Source of the DNA: an uncultured Acidimicrobiales bacterium
Lineage (GTDB): Bacteria; Actinomycetota; Acidimicrobiia; Acidimicrobiales; SZUA-35
Assembly: GCA_938021675.1 (NCBI GenBank)
Contig: CALIFY010000040.1
Location: 1-37,696, forward strand
Length of the DNA: 37,696 bases
Reading direction: 5' to 3'
Below the pieces are notes generated by a model. It made no database searches, was not told the DNA's origin, and worked only from the letters and a program-made list of their open reading frames with translations. This document shows positions 16,433 to 24,775 of the stretch, in pieces. Both the position numbers and the translations under genes were made by a program. The stretch's first letter is position 1. Each line of letters begins with the position of its first letter.

Positions 16433-17623
16433 ATGAGGATCTTGCTGGTAGAGCCGTGGCAAACCGGGTCGCATGACGCCTGGGCCGAGGGGTATCGGGC
16501 CTCCAGTGAACACCAAGTCGATGTCATAGGCTTGCCTGGCGAACTTTGGCGTTGGCGTTTGCGGGGCGGGGCACTTCCGCTGGGCGAAAAAATCTCGATG
16601 TGGATCGACCGCTACGGCCAGCCAGACCTGCTTCTTATCTCCGGCCTGGTCGACGTAGCCGAACTGCTCGGGCTGGCCCGCCGCAACCTGTCACCAGACG
16701 TTGGGGTTGTGATCTATCAACACGAGAGCCAGCTGGTCTATCCGGTGGCCGATGGGTGCTACGACAATGGAGCGGCCCTTCGGAACTGGATGTCGTGGTG
16801 CGCGGCGGACCTCGTACTGTTCAACAGCTATCACCACATGCGGGCGGTGAACGAAGCGCTGCCCGGGTTCGTGCGGTCGCTGCCGGATCTGACCCACGTC
16901 CCGGCGCTGGACAACGTGATGTCAAAGTTCGAGGTGTTCCCCGTCGGGGTAGATCTCAGTCGGATCGGTCCAGGGTCAGACCCGTCTCAGCCGATCGACG
17001 AACAACCCGACGGGGATCTCGAAATCGATGAAGGGGTAGACGAGTCGGATCGGCCGGTCATCTTGTGGCCCCACCGCTGGGAACGGGATAAGGATCCGGC
17101 GGCGTTTCTCGGGGCGCTTCGTAAGGTTCGAGACGAAGGCCTCGATTTTGGACTCGTGTTAGCCGGACAGGATCCGCCGAGCGGTAGCACGGTGGCAACC
17201 GAGGAGCGGACCGCCGTCGAGGAGGAGTTCGCCGACCAGATCGTCGCATCCGGTGAATTCCGTCGGGCCGACTACCTCAGGCACGTTGCCAAGTCTGATC
17301 TGGTCGTGAGTTGTGCTCGCCACGAGTTCTTCGGGGTCGCCATCGTCGAAGCGGTGTCGAGCGGTTGCGTTCCGCTGCTCCCGAACGCGTTGAGCTATCC
17401 CGAGCTCATCCGGCCGCCTTGGCATCCGACGGTGCTGTATGAGCCGGGGACTTTCGGTACCCGTCTCGTCGATGCCGTTCGCCGCATCGACGAACTCCGC
17501 GATGAGACGGTGGGGTTGGCCCAAAGCATGCGCCGCTTCGATTGGTCGACGATGGCACCGATTTACGATCAGCGGTTCGCCGCCGTCGCCGAACGCTTGG
17601 CCATCGGCGCCGCTGCCGCATAG
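16433..17623 (+). CDS. tRNA-queuosine alpha-mannosyltransferase-like glycosyltransferase (DUF3524/GTDC1 family)
   Basis: A 396-residue GT4-type enzyme. The N-terminal region (about 1-175) matches the DUF3524 domain of vertebrate GTDC1/QTMAN point by point: MRILLVEPWQTGSHDAWAEG, LPGELWRWRLRGGAL, YQHESQLVYPV, ADLVLFNSYHHM and the late FPVGVDL. The C-terminal GT4 part has WPHRWERDKDPAAFL, a donor-binding VLAGQDPP and HEFFGVAIVEAVSSGCVPLL with the two-Glu motif. The animal enzyme adds mannose to the queuosine of tRNA-Asp. The bacterial substrate is not established from sequence, and no queuosine biosynthesis gene lies in this window. A strong GGGAGAAG precedes the ATG, only 16 bases after nnr, so it is in that operon. 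There is an acidic low-complexity insert at about 183-205. Confidence 0.88.
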   Translation: MRILLVEPWQTGSHDAWAEGYRASSEHQVDVIGLPGELWRWRLRGGALPLGEKISMWIDRYGQPDLLLISGLVDVAELLGLARRNLSPDVGVVIYQHESQLVYPVADGCYDNGAALRNWMSWCAADLVLFNSYHHMRAVNEALPGFVRSLPDLTHVPALDNVMSKFEVFPVGVDLSRIGPGSDPSQPIDEQPDGDLEIDEGVDESDRPVILWPHRWERDKDPAAFLGALRKVRDEGLDFGLVLAGQDPPSGSTVATEERTAVEEEFADQIVASGEFRRADYLRHVAKSDLVVSCARHEFFGVAIVEAVSSGCVPLLPNALSYPELIRPPWHPTVLYEPGTFGTRLVDAVRRIDELRDETVGLAQSMRRFDWSTMAPIYDQRFAAVAERLAIGAAAA

Positions 17624-17702
17624 GGCTGGTGCCGTTCAGGGCTGTTGCCGGATGAGGACGTGGGCGTGGCCCGGCGTTGGAAACCGTGGTAGGCCGAGCG
17701 AG

Positions 17703-17708
17703 TAGTCT
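17703..17708 (+). promoter_or_regulatory. leaderless -10 box TAGTCT
   Basis: TAGTCT ends six bases before GTG 17715. The gene has no ribosome site, so transcription starting at the GTG is likely. Confidence 0.5.
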
Positions 17709-17714
17709 CTATTC

Positions 17715-18596
17715 GTGCTGACTGACATCGATGGGGTACTGGTCGGACATTGGACCGAACCGCAGGCCCGCACCGGATGCACCGTCGTGGTCTTTCCCGA
17801 AGGCACCGTGGCCTCGGGAGAGGTGAGAGGCGGCGCTCCAGCCACTCGGGAATTCGCCATGCTCGACCCGATCCGCTCGGTATCGACCGTCGATGCCGTC
17901 GTGTTGAGCGGAGGTTCGGCCTTTGGGCTTGCCGCCAGCGACGGCGTGATGAATGAGTTGGAGGGGTGGGGGCGAGGATTCGAGACGCCGTACGGTCGAG
18001 TTCCGATCGTGGTCGCCATGGCGTTATATGACTTGGGGGTCGGCAACCCGTCGGTACGGCCTGGGTCGGCCGAAGGTCGTGCTGCGCTCCGGGTGGCAAC
18101 CGACGGGGCTTACGACGTTGGCCTGGTCGGCGCTGGTACCGGAGCAACGGTCGACAAGTGGTCCGGTACCCCCAAGCCGGGCGGGATCGGAACGGCAACG
18201 CTGCGGGCCGGGGAGCTCTCGGTGGCGGCCCTCATAGCGGTCAACTCGGTCGGGGCCATCGACGATGGAACCTCGACCGCCGATATCGGCCCGCCCCGCG
18301 TCGGCGGCTTTGCCTCCCGGCTCGGGGGTGACGATGCGGGACCGATGACGTCCCGCCAGCACACCACGATTGGGGTGGTGGTCACCAATGCGGTGGTCGA
18401 CAAGGTCGGCTGCCACCGTTTGGCCCAGGGCGGCCACGACGGGTTGGCCAGATCGTTGCTTCCCGCTCATACCGCTGGTGACGGCGACGCACTGGTGGTG
18501 GGGGCCACCGGCGTAGTCGACGCCGATCCGTTGCATCTCCGGGCGTTGGTCCAAGCGGTGGTGGCCTCGGCGATTCGTCGCCTTGGGGCGCTGTAG
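17715..18596 (+). CDS. P1 family (S58, DmpA/NylC-like) peptidase
   Basis: An N-terminal-nucleophile hydrolase of the L-aminopeptidase/6-aminohexanoate oligomer hydrolase family, which self-cleaves to form an alpha and a beta chain. The 293 residues include VVLSGGSAFGLAASDGV, GAGTGATVDKWSGTPKPGGI and the cleavage-site region HTTIGVVVTNAVVDK. The Thr at 217 is the expected nucleophile of the beta chain; the residue before it is His instead of the Asn I expect at this site. The later AQGGHDGLARSLLPAHT segment is also typical. The natural substrate is unknown. It starts at GTG 17715 as a probable leaderless gene and converges on the aminotransferase. Confidence 0.9.
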   Translation: MLTDIDGVLVGHWTEPQARTGCTVVVFPEGTVASGEVRGGAPATREFAMLDPIRSVSTVDAVVLSGGSAFGLAASDGVMNELEGWGRGFETPYGRVPIVVAMALYDLGVGNPSVRPGSAEGRAALRVATDGAYDVGLVGAGTGATVDKWSGTPKPGGIGTATLRAGELSVAALIAVNSVGAIDDGTSTADIGPPRVGGFASRLGGDDAGPMTSRQHTTIGVVVTNAVVDKVGCHRLAQGGHDGLARSLLPAHTAGDGDALVVGATGVVDADPLHLRALVQAVVASAIRRLGAL

Positions 18597-18634
18597 CGCC
18601 CGTCGGTCGGCGGCTTCCCGTGGTCCTGCAGGGG

Positions 18635-19873
18635 TCACAACGTTTTGTCGAGAACCTCTATGGTTCGGTCGATCTCGTCGACGGTGTTGTAGTGAACTGC
18701 GGAGATTCGAATGACCTCGTTTTCGATCCCCATCGCGTCGACGAGGCGGCGGGCATAGAAGTCGCCGTGCCCTATGCCGATGCCCACATCGGCCAGGGTT
18801 GTGGCCACCTCTGCCGGGGTGGCCCGCTCCGAGGTGAAGGCGATCGTGGGCGCTCGCAGCGACCGATCGGCGTCGGGCACACCGATAAGGCGGATCGGTT
18901 TGGTCGCCAGGAATCCGAGTAGCTCGCGCATCAGCCGCTCCTCGTGGTCGGCGACGAGATCGAATACCTTGGCGATCCGTCCTACCAGGTCAACATCGGG
19001 GTCATCGATGCGGTGATGATCAGCGAGATCCTCGTAGTAGTCGACGATCCCGGCTGCAGCAGCGATTGCGGCATGATCTGGGCCGGCTGGTGTGAGCCTG
19101 GTCGTCGGTTTGGTTGCATTGAAGTAGTGGCCCTGGTGGGCCAACTGGTCGAGTACCTCGGGCCGGGTGTAGCAGAGGCCGAGATGGGGGCCGTAGGTCT
19201 TGTATGTGCTGTACAGATAAATGTCGCAGTCGAGGTCGACGACATCGACGGCGGCATGTGGTGCCCACGACACACCGTCGACGACCAGCAGCCCGCCGGC
19301 GGTGTGGACCAGGTCGGCGATCTGCCGTACCGGGTTTATGGTGCCGGCGAGGTTCGACGCGTGGGTCACGCACACCAATCGGGTTCGAGCGTTGAGTAGC
19401 GTCTCGAGGTCGTCGACGTCGAGCAGGCCGGTTTCAGGATCGACAGACCACTCCTTGACGGTCAGCCCCGTTTCGGCCAACCGTCGCCAAGATCCAATGT
19501 TTGCCTCGTGGTCCTGATTGGTGACGATGACCTCATCGCCCTCGATCATGCCGGCCCGCAGCGCGTTGGCCAGAACGTAGGTGTTTTGAGACGTCGATGG
19601 GCCGATGTGGACCTCACCGGCTTGAGCGTTGAGTGTCGCCGGTAGTAGCGATATCGCCCTATCCATAGCGTCGCCGGCCGCCTCCGACGGCCCACCGCGG
19701 CCATAGGGTTGCACCTTCGTGGCGGTGTAGAACTGGGTCAACAGGTCGATCACGTGGCGGGGCACGTAGCTGCCGCCGGCATTTTCGAGGTGGATCCACT
19801 CCGCCCAATCGGGGTGGTGGAACGCCGGGAACAGCGAGCGGACGTATCCGATATCGAGTTGGGAGGCTGCCAT
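18635..19873 (-). CDS. class V aminotransferase (cysteine desulfurase-like, SufS-related)
   Basis: A 412-residue PLP enzyme starting MAASQLDIGYVRSLFPAFHH at ATG 19873. The frame is open further upstream, but that part is Arg-rich shadow sequence. PLP contacts are visible: STSQNTY near residue 95, VTNQDHEANIGSWRRL, THASNLAGTINP, the cofactor Asp and following VDGVSWAPHAAVDV, and the Schiff-base Lys in YSTYKTYGPHLG. The sequence resembles the cysteine-desulfurase-like subgroup whose physiological reaction is often unassigned, and no Fe-S assembly gene is adjacent. TACGTT seven bases upstream of the ATG indicates a leaderless start. It lies 77 bases downstream of the dehydratase gene on the same strand. 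Confidence 0.88.
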   Translation of the reverse strand: MAASQLDIGYVRSLFPAFHHPDWAEWIHLENAGGSYVPRHVIDLLTQFYTATKVQPYGRGGPSEAAGDAMDRAISLLPATLNAQAGEVHIGPSTSQNTYVLANALRAGMIEGDEVIVTNQDHEANIGSWRRLAETGLTVKEWSVDPETGLLDVDDLETLLNARTRLVCVTHASNLAGTINPVRQIADLVHTAGGLLVVDGVSWAPHAAVDVVDLDCDIYLYSTYKTYGPHLGLCYTRPEVLDQLAHQGHYFNATKPTTRLTPAGPDHAAIAAAAGIVDYYEDLADHHRIDDPDVDLVGRIAKVFDLVADHEERLMRELLGFLATKPIRLIGVPDADRSLRAPTIAFTSERATPAEVATTLADVGIGIGHGDFYARRLVDAMGIENEVIRISAVHYNTVDEIDRTIEVLDKTL

Positions 19874-19880
19874 CTCGCTC

Positions 19881-19886
19881 AACGTA
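19881..19886 (-). promoter_or_regulatory. leaderless -10 box TACGTT
   Basis: On the minus strand TACGTT ends seven bases before ATG 19873. This suggests that the aminotransferase has its own promoter apart from the upstream dehydratase gene. Confidence 0.5.
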
Positions 19887-19950
19887 TCGCACCGGCGTCG
19901 GGGTGAAAAAGCCACGGAAAGACTTCCCGGGCGTGAACCCTCGGGTGGGC

Positions 19951-20934
19951 TCAGGTCGTGTCGTTGCGGTCGTTGAGCCCGCCAAGGTCGTCGAGGTTGG
20001 CCAGCGAGGTGTTTGCGCCGCAGATTATGACGGCGGTGTGATCGGATGGGCCGGGCTGCCACGCCCCGGTCGACAAGGCGGCGACCGGCACCGCGGCCGA
20101 CGGCTCGACGGCGAGGCGGAAACGATCCCACAGAAGCGCTTGCGCGGCCACCACCGCCTGGTCGGAGACGAGTACGCTCGCCGCGTCTGCGGCATCGAGG
20201 GCGGCGAACGGCAGGGTGCCGATTCGGGTGGCGCCGAGCGCGTCCGCGGCCACCCCTCGGACCTCGATATCGACTGGATGCCGGGCTGAAACGGCGTGGT
20301 GAAAGGCCGCGGTTCCTTCTGTCTCGCAGGCCACGACGGCGGCTGTTGACCCGATGGAGGTGGCAATTCCACCGACCAGTCCGCCGCCGCCACAGGCCAC
20401 AAGGACCGCGTCGAACGGGTTCGCCTGGTGGCGAAGTTCGAGTCCGGTGGTGCCGGCACCAGCGAAGACGTCCGGGTCTTCGTATGCGTGAATACCCAAG
20501 GCTCCGGTCTCGGTCTGGAATGCCTCGCATGCCTCCAGGGCCTCACCGTAGACGGCTCCGGTCTGGGTGATCATCGCGCCGTACGATTGGAGCCTCGATA
20601 CTTTGGCCGGAGCCGAGATGGTGGGAACGAACACGCTGGCTTTGTGCCCGAGTCGGCGGGCAGCCCACGCCACGGCTGCGCCGTGGTTTCCGCCCGAGGC
20701 TGCGGTGACCCCGGCCGGCCCGATGCGGTCGGCGTTGGCCAGCATGAAGTTGGTGGCGCCCCGTCCTTTGAACGTTCCGCTGTGCTGGAGGTGTTCGAGT
20801 TTGAGGGTGACGGTTCCTTCGGTGTCGAGCTGGGCACCATCGACGGTGATGATGGGGGTCCGTCGGATATGACCGTCGAGGCGATCGGCTGCGGTCTCGA
20901 TGTCGGTTCGAGTGACCGTTGGATGGCTGACCAT
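19951..20934 (-). CDS. threonine/serine dehydratase-like PLP enzyme
   Basis: A fold-type II PLP enzyme of 327 residues from ATG 20934. A further 20 residues upstream are open but TACCGT sits six bases before this ATG, and the family N-terminus (DIETAADRLDGHIRRTPII) begins right after it. The Schiff-base Lys is in HSGTFKGRGATNFML, the phosphate/substrate loop is ASGGNHGAAVAWAA, and the PLP-phosphate glycine loop is ACGGGGLVGGIA. This is the arrangement of catabolic threonine/serine dehydratases and related racemases; there is no C-terminal ACT regulatory domain, so it is not the biosynthetic IlvA. Substrate among Thr, Ser and hydroxyaspartate cannot be settled here. Confidence 0.9.
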   Translation of the reverse strand: MVSHPTVTRTDIETAADRLDGHIRRTPIITVDGAQLDTEGTVTLKLEHLQHSGTFKGRGATNFMLANADRIGPAGVTAASGGNHGAAVAWAARRLGHKASVFVPTISAPAKVSRLQSYGAMITQTGAVYGEALEACEAFQTETGALGIHAYEDPDVFAGAGTTGLELRHQANPFDAVLVACGGGGLVGGIATSIGSTAAVVACETEGTAAFHHAVSARHPVDIEVRGVAADALGATRIGTLPFAALDAADAASVLVSDQAVVAAQALLWDRFRLAVEPSAAVPVAALSTGAWQPGPSDHTAVIICGANTSLANLDDLGGLNDRNDTT

Positions 20935-20940
20935 AGGGTC

Positions 20941-20946
20941 ACGGTA
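20941..20946 (-). promoter_or_regulatory. leaderless -10 box TACCGT
   Basis: On the minus strand TACCGT ends six bases before ATG 20934, supporting that start over the upstream in-frame codon. Confidence 0.5.
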
Positions 20947-21026
20947 ACAGTCGGTCGCGCCCCAAAGTTGCCCCGTTCGGAGGGTGCGGCGCAAATTGTG
21001 TCGGTGGGCCCGAAGGCTGGTGTCCG

Positions 21027-21032
21027 TAGCCT
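21027..21032 (+). promoter_or_regulatory. -10 box TAGCCT of the tsa operon
   Basis: TAGCCT lies three bases before ATG 21036 and six bases before the in-frame GTG 21039. The six-base spacing matches the other leaderless starts here and favours GTG 21039 as the true start of tsaE. Confidence 0.4.
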
Positions 21033-21035
21033 GAG

Positions 21036-21587
21036 ATGGTGAATTCCACCGTCCCGCTGGCGGAAATCCAGACGTCGAGCCCAGCAGAGACCAAGCGCGT
21101 CGCGTTGGCGCTGGCCGATGTGGTGATAGAGGGTGACGTATTGGTGCTCACCGGCGATCTCGGAGCCGGGAAGACGTGCTTCACCCAAGGTCTTGCGGTC
21201 GGACTGGGGATAGACGGGCCGGTGACCAGCCCAACGTTCACGTTGGCAAACCGCTATCGAGGGAGGATGGTACTTCACCACCTCGATGTCTACCGGCTCG
21301 ATGGTCTGTCCGATATCGAGCACCTCGGTCTCTCGGAGCTGTTGGACGACGGTGTGACCGTGATCGAATGGGGAGACAAAATTCGGCCCGCCCTGCCGGA
21401 CGGCTGTTTGGAGATCGCCTTCCGCTATCCAGATGCCGGAGCTGATGAAGAGCTCGCGCCGTCCGCTTCCGGTGCTGATTTTGATGCGCCGACCGAGCGG
21501 CTGATCGAGTTTCAAGCCCATCGTGCATCGAGTTGGCCTCGCCGCCTGGCCGGTCGATGGCTGGCCGACAAGGTGGATGGATCATGA
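21036..21587 (+). CDS. tsaE: tRNA t6A biosynthesis ATPase TsaE
   Basis: TsaE is the ATPase that supports the TsaB-TsaD complex in making N6-threonylcarbamoyl-adenosine at position 37 of ANN-decoding tRNAs. The Walker A motif GDLGAGKT is at residues 40-47, followed by TSPTFTLANRY, LHHLDVYRL and VIEWGDKI, all family signatures. The 183 residues are longer than the usual 150-160 because of an extra C-terminal tail. Start is ATG 21036 or, if leaderless, GTG 21039 one codon later. The stop overlaps the tsaB start by four bases. Confidence 0.95.
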   Translation: MVNSTVPLAEIQTSSPAETKRVALALADVVIEGDVLVLTGDLGAGKTCFTQGLAVGLGIDGPVTSPTFTLANRYRGRMVLHHLDVYRLDGLSDIEHLGLSELLDDGVTVIEWGDKIRPALPDGCLEIAFRYPDAGADEELAPSASGADFDAPTERLIEFQAHRASSWPRRLAGRWLADKVDGS

Positions 21588-22300
21588 GTAGCGGAGCGCT
21601 CACCTTGGCTGTGACTTCGTCGACCGGTGTCATCGGTGCCGCGGTGGGAACCGTCGAAACGAGCGCCGGTCATGGAATCGAGCCATCGATTGTCGGCCTG
21701 GCCGAGATCGAGGTGGCTACCGAACGTCAGCACGCCGAGGAGTTGGTGCCCCGTTTGATCGATCTCCTCGACGAGATCGGCTGTGCGATGAAAGATGTCG
21801 AACGTTTTGTCGTCGACGTTGGGCCCGGACGGTTTACCGGGCTTCGGGTCGGGTTGACCACCATCCGGGCGTTGGCATTCGCCCTCGATCGACCGGTTCT
21901 GGGCTGCACTAGCCTTGAGATCTTGGCCGCATCGGTTCCGTTTGAATGCATGCCGAGCGACGGGTTGGTCACCTCGGTGATCGACGCTCGCCGGAGCGAG
22001 GTGTTCCAGCAGTCCTTTGTCGGAGATCGAGCATCGTCAGCTGCCGTCGTCGGTCCACCTGAGGAGTTGGCCGTCGCCGCCGCTGGGCTTGTCGTCGGCG
22101 ATGGCGTCGACCGCTACGCCGACACGTACTCGGCGTTTTCCCATCGTGTCGGTCAGCACCCATCTGCGGTGGCCATGCTCCGGTTGAGCGCTGATCGAAC
22201 CGCCGTTCGCGGCACCGAGGTGACCCCTCGATACCTCCGTGAGCCCGACGCCGTACCAAACGTGACCACGAGACGGGACCAGGCCAGCACCGCATCATGA
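21584..22300 (+). CDS. tsaB: t6A biosynthesis scaffold protein TsaB
   Basis: TsaB is the inactive ASKHA-fold partner that dimerises with TsaD. I start it at ATG 21584, overlapping the tsaE stop (ATGA) and preceded by GGTGG; the open frame extends upstream inside tsaE without reason. The product has 238 residues: TLAVTSSTGVIGAAVG is the degenerate phosphate loop, VVDVGPGRFTGLRVGLTTIR is the strongest TsaB signature, and LGCTSLEILA follows. The C-terminal third is less conserved, as usual. It overlaps rimI by four bases. Confidence 0.94.
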   Translation: MSSGALTLAVTSSTGVIGAAVGTVETSAGHGIEPSIVGLAEIEVATERQHAEELVPRLIDLLDEIGCAMKDVERFVVDVGPGRFTGLRVGLTTIRALAFALDRPVLGCTSLEILAASVPFECMPSDGLVTSVIDARRSEVFQQSFVGDRASSAAVVGPPEELAVAAAGLVVGDGVDRYADTYSAFSHRVGQHPSAVAMLRLSADRTAVRGTEVTPRYLREPDAVPNVTTRRDQASTAS

Positions 22301-22857
22301 ACCCATTGACCAAAGGGATGGCGAAACGGCTGGTGATCCGTCGGTTTACCACCGGTGACGTCGATGCTGTCTCTGCTATCGAAGCCGCGGTAAGCCTCGA
22401 CCCGTGGAGCCGTGAACTGTTCGCTGGCGAACTCGACGAACAGCCGGGCGATCGGTTCCCCACGCGCCGATCCGGGCAACGAAGCGACCGCCACTGGTTG
22501 GTGGCCCTCGACGGTCGATCGGGGCCGGTGATCGGATTTGGCGGCGTGCTGTTCGTAGTTGACGAGGTGCACGTGATGAACGTCGCGGTGTCGGCCGATG
22601 CTCGTCGACGTGGTGTGGCGTCCCGCCTTCTGGTTGAACTGTTGGCCAACGCGGTAGGCCGAGGCGCGATGTCGGCCACGTTGGAGGTGCGGCCGGCCAA
22701 CGTGGCCGCGATCGGGTTGTATCGCCGGTTCGGTTTCACCGAGGTGGGACGCCGGCCCCGGTACTACCCAAACGGTGACGATGCGGTGATCATGTGGGCC
22801 CACCATCTGAGTGGTGTAGTTCAACGGTGGCGTTCGCCGGTGGGAGCGATCCGGTGA
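22297..22857 (+). CDS. rimI: ribosomal-protein-alanine N-acetyltransferase RimI-like (GNAT)
   Basis: A 186-residue GNAT acetyltransferase. The acetyl-CoA pyrophosphate loop is in ARRRGVASRLLVELL, preceded by the beta-4 strand VHVMNVAVSAD, and the RimI hallmark LEVRPANVAAIGLYRRFGF follows with RPRYYPNGDDAVIM near the end. RimI of enterobacteria acetylates the N-terminus of ribosomal protein S18. In actinobacteria it is encoded between tsaB and tsaD, as here. It overlaps tsaB by four bases and tsaD by one base. About 20 residues near the N-terminus and a basic tail exceed the usual length. Confidence 0.93.
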   Translation: MNPLTKGMAKRLVIRRFTTGDVDAVSAIEAAVSLDPWSRELFAGELDEQPGDRFPTRRSGQRSDRHWLVALDGRSGPVIGFGGVLFVVDEVHVMNVAVSADARRRGVASRLLVELLANAVGRGAMSATLEVRPANVAAIGLYRRFGFTEVGRRPRYYPNGDDAVIMWAHHLSGVVQRWRSPVGAIR

Positions 22858-23870
22858 TGAATCAACCCAAACTCGTGCTCGCCATCGAAACGAGTTGCGA
22901 TGAGACGTCGGTGGCGGTCGTGCGTGGTGGGACCGAGGTATTGGCCAACGTTGTAAGTAGCCAGATCGACCTTCACGCCGGCTTCGGCGGGGTAGTGCCG
23001 GAGGTAGCGAGTCGGGCTCATCTTGAACTGTTCGAGGCGGTCACCGCCGAGGCCATGAACGAAGCCGGTGTCACCGGTGGCGATATCGATGCGGTGGCCG
23101 CAACCTGCGGGCCCGGGTTGATCGGGGCGCTGTTGATCGGGGTGAGTGCGGCCAAAGCGCTGGCCTTGGCTTGGGGGGTGCCGTATGTGGGCGTAAATCA
23201 TATGGAGGGTCATCTGTTCGCTACGTTTCTCGAAGAGCCCAATTTGGGGTTGCCGTTGGTCGTCCTACTCGTGTCGGGGGGACACACGATGATCGTCGAG
23301 GTGACCGAGCTTGGCCGTTACCGGTACTTGGGCGCCACCATCGATGACGCCGCCGGCGAGGCCTTCGACAAGGTGGCGCGGTATTTGGGGCTTGGGTATC
23401 CGGGAGGTCCGGTGATCGATCGATTGGCTCGCTCCGGCAACCCTGAAGCCATCCGGTTTCCGCGGGCGATGATGGCTGATGGTTACGACTTCTCCTTTAG
23501 CGGACTCAAAACCGCTGTCGTCAACTACGTGCGGCGGAATCCCGATGCGGCCGACGTCGATGTTGCCGCCTCGTTTCAAGAGGCCGTTGTCGATGTGTTG
23601 GTGACCAAGACGATTCGGGCCGCTCGTAGCGTCGGAGCCGTAAGCGTGTGCCTCGGGGGCGGCGTGGCGGCGAACTCGCAGCTTCGGGCCAGATTTGCTG
23701 CTGCAGCCGAGGAGTCTGGGCTGACGCCGCTGGTGCCTGATCGAGCGTTCTGTACCGACAATGCGGCCATGATCGGTGCCGCCGCCAATTGGCGACTGCA
23801 CCATGATGGACCGACCGGGTGGGACGGGGGCGCTGACCCGTCGTTGACCCTCCCGGTCACCGATCGGTGA
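22857..23870 (+). CDS. tsaD: tRNA N6-adenosine threonylcarbamoyltransferase TsaD
   Basis: TsaD transfers the threonylcarbamoyl group to A37 of tRNA. From ATG 22857, in a TGATG overlap with rimI, the product has 337 residues, the normal length. The N-terminus VLAIETSCDETSVAVVRGG, the metal ligands in VNHMEGHLFATF (two His), the nucleotide loop VSGGHTMIVEV, FSFSGLKTAVVNYV, CLGGGVAANSQLR and the late Asp in CTDNAAMIGAAANW are all present. It ends the tsa operon and converges on the sigma-like gene 28 bases away. Confidence 0.97.
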   Translation: MNQPKLVLAIETSCDETSVAVVRGGTEVLANVVSSQIDLHAGFGGVVPEVASRAHLELFEAVTAEAMNEAGVTGGDIDAVAATCGPGLIGALLIGVSAAKALALAWGVPYVGVNHMEGHLFATFLEEPNLGLPLVVLLVSGGHTMIVEVTELGRYRYLGATIDDAAGEAFDKVARYLGLGYPGGPVIDRLARSGNPEAIRFPRAMMADGYDFSFSGLKTAVVNYVRRNPDAADVDVAASFQEAVVDVLVTKTIRAARSVGAVSVCLGGGVAANSQLRARFAAAAEESGLTPLVPDRAFCTDNAAMIGAAANWRLHHDGPTGWDGGADPSLTLPVTDR

Positions 23871-23898
23871 ATGCTGAGCCCTGCCTGATGCCGTGGCC

Positions 23899-24705
23899 TC
23901 ATGGCGCGAGATCGGCGGCGCGAACGGCCTGTCTGATTCGGTGAAGCCGGGTGGAAACCAACTCGGGATCTACCTTGAGATCGGCGGCGATTTGTTTCTG
24001 TGGTTCGTCGAGGACCCATGCTCGATAGGCGACGGCGGCGCTAAATCGGCGCGACGCCGTCGACCCTGGTAGCCGGTCGAGAGTTGATCGAAGCGAATGG
24101 AGGGTTGCGACCATGTCGGCCTCGGAGTCTTCACCGCCGTTGTCGACCGTTTCGACATGAGGGGACTGCGAGACTGCTGAGGTGTGCTGGCGGTCGGTAG
24201 TCCGTAGCCGGTGGCGCGTGTCGAGGAGTAGGTTGGCGGCGATCTTGGTCGGTCGGCGGTCGGTCCGATGGCACAAGAGGGTTTCGAAAAAGCATGCCTT
24301 GATCTCGTTGGCGAGCTCGGCGGGAGGCCAAGGGTTACCGCTGGCCAGCCGGGACCGGAGGAGGGAGAGGAGGCCGGGGCGAAACTGGACGAGGAGCGTC
24401 ATCGCCGCGTCGACATCTCCGGCCTGGGCCTCGATGATGAGGGCGGCCTGCATCTCATCGGTGACTGGTCCACCGACCGGTGCCGCTAGCTCATCTGCGG
24501 TCCAGTTGCGCAGCGCTGGATGGGCGAGGGCCCATGCCGCCACCGTCCGCCGACCGCGGCGGCTGAGGAACCAGCAATGCCACCGTGAGACCAGCTCTTG
24601 ACCGAGGCCGTTGCCTACCGACCACGGTCCGTGTCGACCGACCGTGACCGGTGGATTACTAGTCGGGCCGGCGGCGAATTGGCTGGGTGATCGTTGTGCT
24701 GTCAT
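23899..24705 (-). CDS. sigma-70-like DNA-binding protein
   Basis: A 268-residue protein from ATG 24705. Residues about 85-165 resemble a sigma region 2 segment (ALIIEAQAGDVDAAMTLLVQ, then LLSLLRSRL, later KIAANLLLDTRHRL), and the C-terminus carries a region-4-like helix-turn-helix (VLDEPQKQIAADLKVDPELV, STRLHRIRQAV). The first 80 residues are extra and unfamiliar. This looks like the degenerate sigma-like family seen in actinobacterial genomes and plasmids, and it may not act as a true sigma factor. No anti-sigma gene is adjacent. Its upstream region contains an inverted repeat (24730-24752) and the phased array at 24776-24866, shared with the divergent lipoprotein gene, so regulation of either from there is plausible. 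Confidence 0.65.
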   Translation of the reverse strand: MTAQRSPSQFAAGPTSNPPVTVGRHGPWSVGNGLGQELVSRWHCWFLSRRGRRTVAAWALAHPALRNWTADELAAPVGGPVTDEMQAALIIEAQAGDVDAAMTLLVQFRPGLLSLLRSRLASGNPWPPAELANEIKACFFETLLCHRTDRRPTKIAANLLLDTRHRLRTTDRQHTSAVSQSPHVETVDNGGEDSEADMVATLHSLRSTLDRLPGSTASRRFSAAVAYRAWVLDEPQKQIAADLKVDPELVSTRLHRIRQAVRAADLAP

Positions 24706-24729
24706 GACGGCAATTGGACCGCACGGGAC

Positions 24730-24752
24730 TCCCGGAGTATCTCCCGCCGGGA
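24730..24752. promoter_or_regulatory. inverted repeat upstream of the sigma-like gene
   Basis: TCCCGG (24730-24735) and CCGGGA (24747-24752) form a dyad with 11 bases between the arms, 25 bases upstream of the sigma-like start. It could be an operator; the evidence is symmetry and position only. Confidence 0.35.
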
Positions 24753-24775
24753 CTACTGAATGGCGTCATATCCTG

